Source: CANMUM01 sp965263365 (GTDB taxonomy: Bacteria > Pseudomonadota > Alphaproteobacteria > Rhodobacterales > Rhodobacteraceae). Taken from it: a stretch of DNA of 64,000 bases. This document shows positions 44,675-53,561 of this stretch, piece by piece. Below the pieces are notes generated by a model that saw only the letters and a program-made list of their open reading frames with translations, searched no databases and was not told where the DNA came from. Within the stretch, counting starts at the first letter, position 1; every line of letters begins with the position of its first letter. The translations under genes and the position numbers were made by a program. The stretch is taken from NCBI GenBank assembly GCA_965263365.1, contig OZ253672.1:868001-932000 (forward strand), written 5' to 3'.

Positions 44675-45595
44675 TTACTGGCGGGCTTGAAGCAATTCAG
44701 ATCGTTCTTGATCATATTCTGCATAAATGATGGAAGCGCGCCCGCCGTTTATACCTGTTGCCAGCACTTCTTGCCCATCATCACCGAAGAAATACCCCGA
44801 AACATCCATATATCCGTGAGGGCCGTACAGCCTTGCGGTGAGAGTGTTTTCATCGATATTGCCTTCAAGAGAGATGATGTCATAACGTTGAGTATCAAAA
44901 CCAATCAATGTCCCGCTTTGAAAATCCACCTCGAGCGTGATCTCAATTTGTCGATAGGGACCTTGTGTGCCTGCAGCGGCCGTATAACCTAAATAATAAC
45001 CGCCATATGAACTGATGAGTGAAGGTAGTGTCGTTGAGGTTTGACCTTGGTACTCTATGTAAACACCGTTGTTGGACGCCCTGCGGTAATGTGTCCATCC
45101 TACTAAGTCGATATTGTCGGTAGAAATTGCGTAGGCACGATATCGTATATTGCTAGGCCGAATGGATTCGGCATAAATGAAAGGCCCATTTTGATCAAGC
45201 TCAGTTAGGTTATAAGTTTCTCCTTTGTAAATAAGGGTAAAACTTCCACTGCTGTAGCTTCCTTGAAAATTTTTATCTACATTTGAGGTGTAGGATATGA
45301 CGTTGCTATCCGTAATTTGGGTTGTGCTCGTATCATTGTTTTGGGGGTTATTTATTTCAGGTTCGTCGACAGCAATCGTTACAATTTCGTCCGCATTATC
45401 AGCCGCAAAATCTGAACTACCCAGCCAAATCGAATCGGAAAAATTATCGCTAGCGGTTTTTGAATCGCCTTCAGTTGTTTCATTTTGAGCGCAAAAAGAA
45501 AGACAAAAAAGAGCACAAAAAATAGATACGTATTTTAATAGAATAAGGGTGCGAAATTTATTGCTCAAGATATAAAAGCCCCGCTTGATATTCAT
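44675..45595 (-). CDS. TbpB-barrel-like surface lipoprotein, copy 2
   Basis: About 306 residues. After a hydrophobic leader (FRTLILLKYVSIFCALFCLSFC) comes an acidic spacer, then beta-rich sequence. It ends in a pattern typical of the small barrel domain of transferrin-binding protein B-like lipoproteins (LEVDFQSGTL, LEGNIDENTLTARLYGP and EVLATGINGG). The start is uncertain: ATG 45595 has AGGA upstream but overlaps the preceding gene by 38 bases; a TTG inside that overlap would put the signal peptide nearer the N-terminus. A paralogue lies directly upstream. The ligand is unknown. Confidence 0.7.
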   Translation of the reverse strand: MNIKRGFYILSNKFRTLILLKYVSIFCALFCLSFCAQNETTEGDSKTASDNFSDSIWLGSSDFAADNADEIVTIAVDEPEINNPQNNDTSTTQITDSNVISYTSNVDKNFQGSYSSGSFTLIYKGETYNLTELDQNGPFIYAESIRPSNIRYRAYAISTDNIDLVGWTHYRRASNNGVYIEYQGQTSTTLPSLISSYGGYYLGYTAAAGTQGPYRQIEITLEVDFQSGTLIGFDTQRYDIISLEGNIDENTLTARLYGPHGYMDVSGYFFGDDGQEVLATGINGGRASIIYAEYDQERSELLQARQ

Positions 45596-46283
45596 TGGCC
45601 CATCCTGCGGCAATTTCCTCGCCATTGGGGCCAAAAATAAGCCCTTCCGCTGCATGTGTGCCTAATTCGTCAGTGATTGACAGCTCAACAGTATTTCCAT
45701 TGATTGTTCCTGAAAAATATACTTCGTCCACTTCAGAAGCTGGGTTGGTTGTCTCGCCCGTAATTTCTCCGCTATCAAAATTAACATTTGCGTTGATTTC
45801 ATTGATATTAAAAGGAATAAATTCTGCGCTTGCGTCTCCATAGGTGTAAGCGCCTGTATAAACAAATATACCTGATTGAGCGGACATCGTGGGATTTCCT
45901 GAGATTCCGTAAAATGCGATAGGATCAGCGTCAACGTCTTCAGGAATGTGTGAAACGCCATATCCCGTTACATATTCGCCCTGAATTGCTAAATGTGTTG
46001 TGCGGTAGGGTGTGGTCGTGGCTTGCCTGAGAATAGGCTGCCCGTGCAGAACATATTCTCTTTCCGAAAGAAAAAGTTTGCCATCATGATTTCGATAAAA
46101 AGCGACTTGGTCAGCTGTAAATTCATCACCAATTTCGCCAGTCTCATTAAAAGTAGGCTCTGCTTGCGGCACTTCATCGTCATTATCATCATTTGGAGCG
46201 GACTGAGGTGAGCTTCCTCCGCTTCCGCCGCATGAAATCAAAAATCCGAGACAAATCCCGAACAAAACGATTTGAGCATTCAT
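45558..46283 (-). CDS. TbpB-barrel-like surface lipoprotein, copy 1
   Basis: A 241-residue lipoprotein: signal peptide MNAQIVLFGICLGFLISC with a perfect lipobox (LISC), a Gly/Ser and acidic linker, then a small beta-barrel domain with NVNFDSGEITGETT, FSGTINGNTVELSI and the closing LIFGPNGEEIAAGW, which matches the GPxAEEVGG block at the end of TbpB-like barrels. GGAAGG precedes ATG 46283. Overlaps copy 2. No TonB receptor gene is adjacent, unlike classical tbpAB pairs. Confidence 0.78.
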   Translation of the reverse strand: MNAQIVLFGICLGFLISCGGSGGSSPQSAPNDDNDDEVPQAEPTFNETGEIGDEFTADQVAFYRNHDGKLFLSEREYVLHGQPILRQATTTPYRTTHLAIQGEYVTGYGVSHIPEDVDADPIAFYGISGNPTMSAQSGIFVYTGAYTYGDASAEFIPFNINEINANVNFDSGEITGETTNPASEVDEVYFSGTINGNTVELSITDELGTHAAEGLIFGPNGEEIAAGWANEYQAGLLYLEQ

Positions 46284-46304
46284 TTTGACACTTCCTTCCT
46301 GCAT

Positions 46305-46875
46305 TCAATCAACGTGAAGGTCTCACAGAATGATAAAATTAGAGTTAAATGAACCTGAACAATATCTTAACGAATTTTGCTATTAACCTAGAATTTTACT
46401 TAAATTTTACTAATTAGGCACATCAAATATACGAGTTGACTGGCTATATGAGAATTGAGTGGTTTGGTGTAAATCTTGTCGGCGCTTTTAAGCCCTTTAT
46501 TCAGGACGTTAGTGCTTTGCGGATGCTCAAACAAATTAATTGAACTTCATGGATCACGTTACGAATATGTGAAGTTTATTTCATTTAATTCGGCAAAAAT
46601 TACCAAATGCTTGCTTAATTTGGGCAATTACGTACCGAGTGAGGGGCTGCAAATGTAAAAAGCTAAATTTTCATTTGCCTTTTTAAGAAATCATGCTATA
46701 GGCGCCTCAAGCTTTTTGGTGGAAAAACGGGATGGAATCGCTTTGAGCTCGCCTCAAACTTGAAAATCTTGCCAACGTCACCATTTGTTGTTTTAAGGCA
46801 CTCGTGCTTTAATATTTGAAATGGGTTTTGCCCACTAAACTCTGGGCTTGGCCCGCGTAAAAAAAGGAAATTACG
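46305..46875. other. Intergenic region with the acpP promoter
   Basis: About 0.57 kb without a credible gene. A promoter-like pair TTGCCT (46675-46680) and TATAGG (46697-46702) with a 16-base spacer lies about 175 bases before acpP and is the best candidate for its promoter. The rest is AT-rich. Confidence 0.5.
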
Positions 46876-47112
46876 ATGAGCGATATAGCTGACCGCATTA
46901 AAAAAATTGTTGTAGAGCATTTAGACACAGACGAATCAAAGATCACTGAGACAGCGAATTTCATTGATGATCTTGGTGCCGATAGTCTTGATGTTGTTGA
47001 GCTGGTTATGGCTTTTGAAGAAGAGTTCGACATCGAAATCGCTGACGATGCTGCTGAAAAAATCAATACGTTCGGCGATGCTGTAAACTTTATCGCTGAG
47101 CAAACAGCGTAA
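46876..47112 (+). CDS. acpP: Acyl carrier protein
   Basis: Carries growing acyl chains in fatty acid synthesis on a phosphopantetheine arm. The 78-residue acidic four-helix protein has the attachment serine in DDLGADSLDVVELVMAFEE and normal length. AAGGAAA precedes the ATG. Followed by a terminator and, 164 bases on, by fabF, as in many proteobacteria. Confidence 0.98.
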   Translation: MSDIADRIKKIVVEHLDTDESKITETANFIDDLGADSLDVVELVMAFEEEFDIEIADDAAEKINTFGDAVNFIAEQTA

Positions 47113-47135
47113 GCTGAGCATATATTGGTTTGAAG

Positions 47136-47160
47136 AAGCGTCCGAAGGGGCGCTTTTTTT
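47136..47160 (+). terminator. Terminator of acpP
   Basis: AAGCGTCC and GGGCGCTT-type arms (eight pairs, one G-T) with a GAAG loop and seven T. It lets acpP be made in excess over fabF. Confidence 0.88.
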
Positions 47161-47276
47161 GTGCTGAAATGAGCCAATGATTTTGAGACATTAGATTGGC
47201 TTTATTGTTTTAGTCTTGAGGTTTTGGAATTGAATGATTAATTTACTCACAAAAATAATTTATGGACGGAGGAAAA

Positions 47277-48542
47277 ATGCGTCGCGTTGTTGTAACAGGT
47301 TTGGGCATGGTTTCACCGCTTGCGTGCGGTGTTGAAGAGACTTGGAAAAGACTCGTCAAGGGCGTGTCCGCCGCAAAGACCATCGAAGGTTTTGAGATTG
47401 ATGATCTAACGACCAAATACGCCTGTCAAATTCCACGCGGAGATGGAACAAATGGTTCGTTCAATCCCGATCAATGGCTTGAACCTAAAGAACAGCGAAA
47501 AGTTGACGAGTTTATTATCTATGGCTTGGCTGCGGCGCAAGAGGCCGTCGAAGACGCGAACTGGATGCCCGAAGATAACGAGACTCGCGAACGCACAGGC
47601 GTCATGATTGGTTCGGGCATTGGAGGGCTGCAATCAATCGCGAATACCGCCGTCATGATGTCAGAACGCGGCCCGAGACGCGTGAGTCCATTTTTTATTC
47701 CCGGTGCCCTTATCAACCTGGTGAGCGGCCAAGTTTCAATTAAATATGGGTTTAAAGGCCCAAACCATGCTGTTGTGACAGCTTGTTCAACGGGTGCTCA
47801 TGCGATTGGCGATGCAGCGCGACTCATTGCGCTTGATGATGCCGATGTAATGATCGCTGGCGGGGCTGAAAGTCCGATTTCACGTATTGGGATTGCAGGA
47901 TTTAATGCGTGTAAAGCGCTTTCGACAAAATTTGCCGATGACCCAACAAAAGCCTCGCGTCCCTATGACCAAGACAGGGATGGTTTTGTGATGGGCGAGG
48001 GTGCTGGCGTTGTTGTATTGGAAGAATATGAACACGCGCGCGCGCGCGGCGCGAAGATTTACGCAGAAGTTGTGGGTTATGGTCTTTCTGGCGATGCTTA
48101 TCACATTACAGCACCCTCAGAAGATGGGGATGGCGCTTATCGTGCGATGAAAGCTGCCGTAAAGCGTGCAAATATTGATGTGGAAGCGATTGATTATGTG
48201 AATGCGCACGGCACATCAACTATGGCCGATACGATTGAGCTTGCAGCCGTTGAGCGCTTGCTGGGAGATCATGCAAAAAATGCAACAATGTCGTCCACCA
48301 AGTCTTCGATAGGTCATTTATTAGGCGCGGCAGGGGCGGTCGAAGCAATTTTCTCTATTTTGGCAATTCGCGATCAAATTGCACCGCCTACAATTAACCT
48401 TGAAAATCCTGCGGTAGATCCGAAACTGGACCTAGCTGCCAATACAGCGAAAAAGCGCGAAATTAAAGTTGTCATGTCGAATTCATTTGGATTTGGCGGC
48501 ACAAACGCGTCCTTGCTCATGTCGCGAGTGAATGACGCATGA
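47277..48542 (+). CDS. fabF: 3-oxoacyl-[acyl-carrier-protein] synthase II
   Basis: Elongating condensing enzyme of fatty acid synthesis. The 421-residue thiolase-fold protein has the active cysteine in VTACSTGAHAIGD and the two histidines in NAHGTSTMADTIE and SSIGHLLGAAGA. An upstream ATG at 47262 is possible, but GGAGG directly before ATG 47277 decides the start. Its stop overlaps mltG by ATGA. Confidence 0.98.
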   Translation: MRRVVVTGLGMVSPLACGVEETWKRLVKGVSAAKTIEGFEIDDLTTKYACQIPRGDGTNGSFNPDQWLEPKEQRKVDEFIIYGLAAAQEAVEDANWMPEDNETRERTGVMIGSGIGGLQSIANTAVMMSERGPRRVSPFFIPGALINLVSGQVSIKYGFKGPNHAVVTACSTGAHAIGDAARLIALDDADVMIAGGAESPISRIGIAGFNACKALSTKFADDPTKASRPYDQDRDGFVMGEGAGVVVLEEYEHARARGAKIYAEVVGYGLSGDAYHITAPSEDGDGAYRAMKAAVKRANIDVEAIDYVNAHGTSTMADTIELAAVERLLGDHAKNATMSSTKSSIGHLLGAAGAVEAIFSILAIRDQIAPPTINLENPAVDPKLDLAANTAKKREIKVVMSNSFGFGGTNASLLMSRVNDA

Positions 48543-49534
48543 AAATCCTAGCCCGTCTTCGCCTCTTTTTTGGCATGATCATGATTATCGCATTTATTGG
48601 GTTGATTCTTGTCATATTTGCGATTAATTCGACGCGCTCATCGAGTGATTTTTCTGAAAATATTGTTGTTAAGGTTCCTGAAGGCGCAGGTCTAAATCAA
48701 GTTGCGAGCGTCCTTTCTGATTCAGGTGTAATTGATAACGAGCTTCTCTTTAAGGTGAACGCATATCGTTTGGGCATTGAAAGCCAATGGAAAGCCGGTG
48801 AATTTGAAATCCCTGCGGGGGCATCGATCGAGGAAATGCAAGAGCTGCTTACGGATGCAGGGCAAGCAGTCAGATACAAAATTACCTTCCCCGAAGGGTT
48901 AAGTAGCTTTGAGATTGTTCAACGCTTAAATGCTGCAGAAGGTTTGGAAGGGGAAATCACGGATATTCCCCCCGAAGGTTCGATCGCCACGAGCACATTT
49001 GATTTCGAGAGCGGGCAGAGCCGCCAGAGCATTATTGAGCTTGCGCAAGCTTATCAAAGTGATTTTTTACAAAATGCTTGGGAAAACCGCGCCGATGATT
49101 TGCCGCTTTCTTCGCCTGAAGAAATGCTCATTTTGGCGAGCATTGTTGAGAAAGAAGCTGGCAATGCAGAGGAGCTCCCAGTTGTTGCCTCTGTATTTAT
49201 CAACCGATTGCGCATAGGTATGAAACTGCAAACAGATGCTTCGGTGCTTTATGGGATTACGCTTGGCCGCGAAAAATTAGGCCGTGGAATTCGCCGTTCA
49301 GAACTGCGCGCGGAGACACCTTATAATACGTATGTGATTGAAGGCCTTCCACCGACACCGATTGCAAATCCAGGACGCGCTGCGATCGAGGCAGTTGCGA
49401 ATCCCGCGGAAACGGACTTCATTTACTTTGTCGCAAAAACACTTAGTCCTTCTGATGGGCATGCTTTTGCAGTCACACTTGATGAACATAACGCAAATGT
49501 AGCCAAATACCGCGCCTTAGAAGCCTCACAGTAG
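48539..49534 (+). CDS. mltG: Endolytic murein transglycosylase MltG
   Basis: Inner-membrane enzyme that cuts nascent glycan strands and sets their length. The 331-residue protein has one N-terminal membrane helix (FFGMIMIIAFIGLILVIFAI), a LysM-like region, and the YceG catalytic domain with the essential glutamate in ILASIVEKEAG and the conserved LQTDASVLYG, PYNTY and GLPPTPIANPG blocks. Translationally coupled to fabF, as in other proteobacteria. Confidence 0.96.
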   Translation: MKILARLRLFFGMIMIIAFIGLILVIFAINSTRSSSDFSENIVVKVPEGAGLNQVASVLSDSGVIDNELLFKVNAYRLGIESQWKAGEFEIPAGASIEEMQELLTDAGQAVRYKITFPEGLSSFEIVQRLNAAEGLEGEITDIPPEGSIATSTFDFESGQSRQSIIELAQAYQSDFLQNAWENRADDLPLSSPEEMLILASIVEKEAGNAEELPVVASVFINRLRIGMKLQTDASVLYGITLGREKLGRGIRRSELRAETPYNTYVIEGLPPTPIANPGRAAIEAVANPAETDFIYFVAKTLSPSDGHAFAVTLDEHNANVAKYRALEASQ

Positions 49535-49787
49535 GTGCTCCTTATCATTTTCGGAAAGTTTTTTTGCCCAATATATGATGAATCGCCGCGAAAAATGCTA
49601 AATTTCTAAGATTGAAATCCGAATTTTGGGGCATCGAATCTATTTTTTTCTCAAAAATTAAACCTTACTTTATGAAGATTTTATTGAGAAAGTGTGAGCA
49701 CTTTATTAAGCGCGATTCACCGTACGCTGCTAACAAGCTGAAATTACTTGCTTAATTGAGTTAACCCTTTGTAAATATTTGTTTTCA

Positions 49788-49816
49788 TTGACTTTACGAA
49801 CGGTCCAAGTTATAAC
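49788..49816 (+). promoter_or_regulatory. Promoter of the gene transfer agent cluster (predicted)
   Basis: TTGACT at 49788-49793 and TATAAC at 49811-49816 with an ideal 17-base spacer. Predicted start of transcription is near 49823, about 95 bases before the first GTA gene. It is the best sigma70-type match I saw in the window. Confidence 0.6.
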
Positions 49817-49843
49817 ATTCATACGCTGGACGAGGTGTATAGA

Positions 49844-49879
49844 GACGACAAGCAATCAAAATTGCTGGGTCGTCTTTTT
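49844..49879 (+). terminator. Leader hairpin with T tract (terminator or attenuator) before the GTA genes
   Basis: Outer arms GACGAC/GTCGTC and inner arms GCAAT/ATTGC, separated by small bulges and closed by a short CAAA loop, then five T. It lies between the predicted promoter and the first GTA gene, so it would stop transcripts after about 55 bases unless read through. Confidence 0.7.
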
Positions 49880-49918
49880 CATTTCTGCTCGGGTTCATTT
49901 TAAAAGGGGATCGGTAAA

Positions 49919-50227
49919 ATGACACACGAGAATTGTAAGATTAATATTGAAAAAGTTGACATCATAAATGAGGGCGTTGACGAACTGATTTGGCACCTAA
50001 GGGGCGCCATTAAATACGTTCAATCAGTCGCGCCCGAAGATATGAATACGGAAGACTTTCGAGAGGTCCGTAAAATCGCGAGTAATTATCGCCATTTAAT
50101 AAACGGGCTTCAAGAAGCACTTATTAAGCAACAAGGGGCAACTAGAAACGATGAACACACCATCGATTTTGACGACGCAAGACGCGAAATTCTTGAAAGA
50201 ATATCTCGCTTGCGCAACGCAAAGTGA
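49919..50227 (+). CDS. GTA small terminase subunit (g1-like)
   Basis: A 102-residue, mostly helical charged protein with a C-terminal helix DDARREILERISRLRNA. In RcGTA the first gene, g1, encodes the small terminase subunit that regulates DNA packaging by TerL. Position, size and the C-terminal helix fit; the family is so diverged that sequence alone would not prove it. AAAAGGGG precedes the ATG. It overlaps TerL by 77 bases. Confidence 0.65.
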   Translation: MTHENCKINIEKVDIINEGVDELIWHLRGAIKYVQSVAPEDMNTEDFREVRKIASNYRHLINGLQEALIKQQGATRNDEHTIDFDDARREILERISRLRNAK

Positions 50228-51530
50228 CATCGAGTCTTTTTTAGATTCATTTGACCCTAAAACACTTGCGGCATTGCCTTATTTATTTGAGGTTTGGGCG
50301 ATGCCGCATCAACTACCACCGGAGGGTGATTGGCGCAATTGGCTCTTACTCGGCGGTCGAGGTGCAGGCAAAACACGCGCTGGATCGGAATGGGTGCGCA
50401 GTCTTGTCGAAGGGGCAACCCCGCTTGCGAAAGGTCAGTATAAAGACATTGCTCTGATTGCTGATACGATTGATCAGGCGCGCGAAGTTATGATCAACGG
50501 TGACAGTGGAATTTTAGCTTGTTCACCTGCAGATCGACGTCCAAAGTGGATTGCGAGCCGTAAAATTTTGGAGTGGCCCAATGGCGCAATTGCCCGCATT
50601 TTTTCAGGCTCTGACCCCGAAAGTCTAAGGGGGCCGCAGTTTGATGCAGCTTGGCTGGATGAATTCGGAAAGTGGAAGAAGGGGCATGAAACATGGGAAA
50701 TGCTCCAGTTTGGGATGCGTCTTGGAAAAGATCCGCGCCTTTTAGTGACGACAACGCCGCGTTCTGTGCCGATGTTGAAAGTCTTAATGGACGATAAAAA
50801 CACGGTCGTGACCCACGCGAGCACACATGAAAACCGTCATAATCTCGCGCCTGGATTCATTGAATCGCTTGAAACCCAATACGCGGGAACGCGTCTTGGT
50901 CAACAGGAAATGGATGGTGAATTTATTACCGATATTGAAGGTGCACTTTTTACTTATGATATGATTGAAAAGTCACGGGCACCAAAGCCAGATACATTTG
51001 ATCGCGTAATTGTTGCGGTCGATCCGCCCGCAAGTCATCATAATGCATCTGATCAATGCGGAATTATCGTGGCAGGTGCAACTTATGCATCGGATACGCC
51101 ACTAAGCTGGAAAGCATATATTCTTGAAGACTTGTCAATCGCGCAAGCGCGTCCTGAAGAATGGGCGAACCGCGCGGTTGCCGCTTATCATCAATACGGT
51201 GCGGACCGAATTGTTGCTGAAGTCAATCAGGGCGGAAGCATGGTTGAAAGTCTTTTAAGACAAGTTGATCCGAACGTAGCCTATCAAGGCGTTCACGCGA
51301 AAGTTGGTAAATCACTGCGCGCAGAGCCAGTGGCGGCAATCTATATGCAGGAGCGTGTTAAGCATTGCGGTATTTTTAAAGCACTGGAAGAACAAATGCT
51401 TTTGATGTCGACAACGGGTTTTAAGGGGCGTGGATCACCTGACCGTGTCGATGCGCTCGTTTGGGCACTTACAGAACTCATCGTGAGCAAAACACGCTCA
51501 CAACTCAAGCCTCAAATGCGTAGGCTTTAA
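50151..51530 (+). CDS. GTA large terminase (g2)
   Basis: Packaging motor and nuclease that fills GTA heads with host DNA. Of 459 residues, the ATPase has Walker A GGRGAGKTRAG near residue 68 and Walker B AAWLDEFGKW near 163. The RNase H-like nuclease starts with the aspartate of VIVAVDPPAS near 288 and ends with a later DRVDALVWAL. The frame is intact. The start at 50151 lies within g1 and lacks a clear Shine-Dalgarno; a shorter start (TTG near 50193) is possible. Confidence 0.95.
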   Translation: MNTPSILTTQDAKFLKEYLACATQSDIESFLDSFDPKTLAALPYLFEVWAMPHQLPPEGDWRNWLLLGGRGAGKTRAGSEWVRSLVEGATPLAKGQYKDIALIADTIDQAREVMINGDSGILACSPADRRPKWIASRKILEWPNGAIARIFSGSDPESLRGPQFDAAWLDEFGKWKKGHETWEMLQFGMRLGKDPRLLVTTTPRSVPMLKVLMDDKNTVVTHASTHENRHNLAPGFIESLETQYAGTRLGQQEMDGEFITDIEGALFTYDMIEKSRAPKPDTFDRVIVAVDPPASHHNASDQCGIIVAGATYASDTPLSWKAYILEDLSIAQARPEEWANRAVAAYHQYGADRIVAEVNQGGSMVESLLRQVDPNVAYQGVHAKVGKSLRAEPVAAIYMQERVKHCGIFKALEEQMLLMSTTGFKGRGSPDRVDALVWALTELIVSKTRSQLKPQMRRL

Positions 51531-51557
51531 ACAAACAATAAAAATTAGGAGAATGAC

Positions 51558-52736
51558 ATGGCGATCAGGCTATTTGCAAAGAGCAAAAACGTGCCAGAGA
51601 AGAAATCGGCGATTCCGCTTGGCGTGGTAGGCTTCACAGGGCCAAGTCATGCGAACTGGAGTGGTCGCTCGGCTTTCGCACTGACACGAAGCGGGTATTT
51701 AAACAATCCCATTGCGTTTCGTTGCGTTAAATTGGTGGCAGAGGCCTGCGCTAATATTGACCTTATTGTACAAGATGAAACGGCACGCTATGACGCGCAT
51801 CCGCTTTTGGAATTACTGAAAATGCCAAATGCTGATCAAACTTGCGCCAGTTTTTTTGAAGCCCTTTATAGTCAGTTGGTTTTGACAGGCGATGGTTTTG
51901 TGGAGGCGGTCATTGATGATGAAGGGGTGCCACGCTCACTTCATGTTCTCCGGTCAGATCGAATGCGTGTCCGAATTGGCAAGGATGGTTGGCCAACAGG
52001 TTATGAATATAGGGTTGGGAAGCAAGCCATCAAATATAAAATTGAAGATGATTTTTCTTCAATATTACATTTGAAGAGTTTTCATCCACATGATGATCAT
52101 TACGGCCTTTCGACAATGCTGGCAGCAGGGAATGCGATCGACGTTCATAACTCCGCGAGTCAGTGGTCAAAAGCTCTATTAGACAACGCAGCACGCCCAT
52201 CAGGCGCAATAATTTATAAAGGCGTAGATGGCGATGGTACGATGAGTGATGAACAATTTTCACGTTTAGCGGAAGAAATTGAAAGCAATCATCAAGGCGC
52301 ACGAAATGCAGGGCGTCCTATGTTACTAGAGGGCGGGTTGGACTGGAAGCAAATGGGCTTTAGTCCTTCGGATATGGAGTTTCATAGGACAAAGGAAGCG
52401 GCGGCACGCGAAATCGCACTTGCGCTTGGCGTGCCGCCCATGTTGCTCGGCTTGCCTGGTGACAACACTTACGCAAATTATCAAGAAGCAAACCGTGCTT
52501 TTTTCAGGCTTACAGTTCTACCGCTTGTTCAAAATACGTCTGCACATGTTTCAAATTGGTTACGCAAAACTGCAATTGGCGAGGGGGGCGCGCAAATCAA
52601 AGTCAACATGGATTCGATTCCCGCTTTATCAAGTGAGCGCGAAGCCGAATGGCGTCGCATAAGTAGCGCAGATTTTTTGACACAATCAGAAAAGCGTAAA
52701 TTGTTGGGTTTCCCGGCACAACAAGAGGGGGACTAA
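51558..52736 (+). CDS. GTA portal protein (g3)
   Basis: HK97-family portal: twelve-fold ring at the capsid vertex through which DNA enters and leaves. The 392-residue length fits RcGTA g3. Diagnostic blocks are NPIAFRCVKLVAEACANI, FFEALYSQLVLTGDGFVE, HLKSFHPHDDHYGLSTM and ALGVPPMLLGLPGDNTYANYQEANRAFF. AGGAG precedes the ATG. The stop codon directly abuts the next start. Confidence 0.95.
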   Translation: MAIRLFAKSKNVPEKKSAIPLGVVGFTGPSHANWSGRSAFALTRSGYLNNPIAFRCVKLVAEACANIDLIVQDETARYDAHPLLELLKMPNADQTCASFFEALYSQLVLTGDGFVEAVIDDEGVPRSLHVLRSDRMRVRIGKDGWPTGYEYRVGKQAIKYKIEDDFSSILHLKSFHPHDDHYGLSTMLAAGNAIDVHNSASQWSKALLDNAARPSGAIIYKGVDGDGTMSDEQFSRLAEEIESNHQGARNAGRPMLLEGGLDWKQMGFSPSDMEFHRTKEAAAREIALALGVPPMLLGLPGDNTYANYQEANRAFFRLTVLPLVQNTSAHVSNWLRKTAIGEGGAQIKVNMDSIPALSSEREAEWRRISSADFLTQSEKRKLLGFPAQQEGD

Positions 52737-52976
52737 ATGTCAGGACGTAGCGGGGGATCGCGGTTTTTATATGATCCGTTTGATATGGCGGCGGCCAAAA
52801 TTGAATCAAATGAAAAAGTACAAGCCGAGCGCTGGCGAGCGCTCGAACGGAGACTTGTTGAAATAGAACGCATGCTTGAACGGCAAGAACGCCGAATTTG
52901 GCTTGCGGTTTATGGTGCGGCGGCACTTTTTGCAGGTGACCGCATATATGAACTTCTCAGTTCGGTTTCAACTTAA
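52737..52976 (+). CDS. GTA g3.5-like small membrane-associated protein
   Basis: Seventy-nine residues: a charged amphipathic helix with coiled-coil character (ERWRALERRLVEIERMLERQERR) followed by one hydrophobic segment (IWLAVYGAAALFAG). It sits between portal and protease exactly where RcGTA has g3.5, a small gene of unresolved role. Starts at the base after the portal stop. Confidence 0.8.
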   Translation: MSGRSGGSRFLYDPFDMAAAKIESNEKVQAERWRALERRLVEIERMLERQERRIWLAVYGAAALFAGDRIYELLSSVST

Positions 52977-52990
52977 AATAGGAACAGGAG

Positions 52991-53539
52991 ATGAATGAAA
53001 AACTGGAACATAAGTTTAACAAGCTTGAGGCGAGTGAGTCCTTAGTGGATCCTTGCCAAATCGCTGGTTATGCATCTATTTTCGGCGCCGAGGATCAAGG
53101 TCGCGACATAATTGCAAAAGGCGCGTTCACAAAGGGTTTGCAACGTCAACGTGAGCGCGGTGTGAGTATTAAGATGCTTTGGCAGCATGATCCTCTACAA
53201 CCAATTGGTGTCTGGGAGCAAATTGAGGAAGACGAGAAAGGCCTTTATGTCAAAGGTCGAATATTGCCAGATCTCGCCATCGGGTGTGAAGCGCTTGCTT
53301 TATTGAGGGAGGGCGCGATTAACGGCCTATCGATTGGCTATAAGGTTCTCAAATCACATAATGACAAATTGGGGCGCCGTGTCATTACGGCGCTCGAATT
53401 ATGGGAAGTGTCACTTGTGACATTTCCGATGCTTTTAGAGGCGAGAGCTGACATTGCTCACCAAAATCTTGAAGCAAAACAAATCGCAACGCTCATTTCA
53501 GAAATCAAATCGTTGCGGCAGGAACTCAGTAAATTTTAA
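52991..53539 (+). CDS. GTA prohead protease (g4)
   Basis: HK97-type serine protease that trims the capsid protein before DNA packaging. The 182-residue protein shows the family order: IAGYASIFGAEDQGRDII, KMLWQHDPLQPIGVWE with the catalytic histidine, AINGLSIGYKV with the catalytic serine, and ALELWEVSLVTFPM. GGAG precedes ATG 52991. Confidence 0.95.
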   Translation: MNEKLEHKFNKLEASESLVDPCQIAGYASIFGAEDQGRDIIAKGAFTKGLQRQRERGVSIKMLWQHDPLQPIGVWEQIEEDEKGLYVKGRILPDLAIGCEALALLREGAINGLSIGYKVLKSHNDKLGRRVITALELWEVSLVTFPMLLEARADIAHQNLEAKQIATLISEIKSLRQELSKF

Positions 53540-53561
53540 TTTAACTATGGAGACAAAGAAA

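Larger units (their letters stand above)
49535..49918. other. Regulatory region in front of the gene transfer agent cluster
   Basis: About 0.38 kb of AT-rich DNA. It contains a TTAA-N5-TTAA pair near 49752 (not the seven-base CtrA spacing), a strong promoter-like element and a terminator-like hairpin, described separately. Confidence 0.55.

Noticed and set aside
46476..46658. 60-codon plus ORF upstream of acpP
   Set aside because: TTG start, no Shine-Dalgarno and no protein-like features.
49748..49765. CtrA box in front of the GTA cluster
   Set aside because: The two TTAA half sites are five bases apart, not seven, so the site does not match the CtrA consensus.
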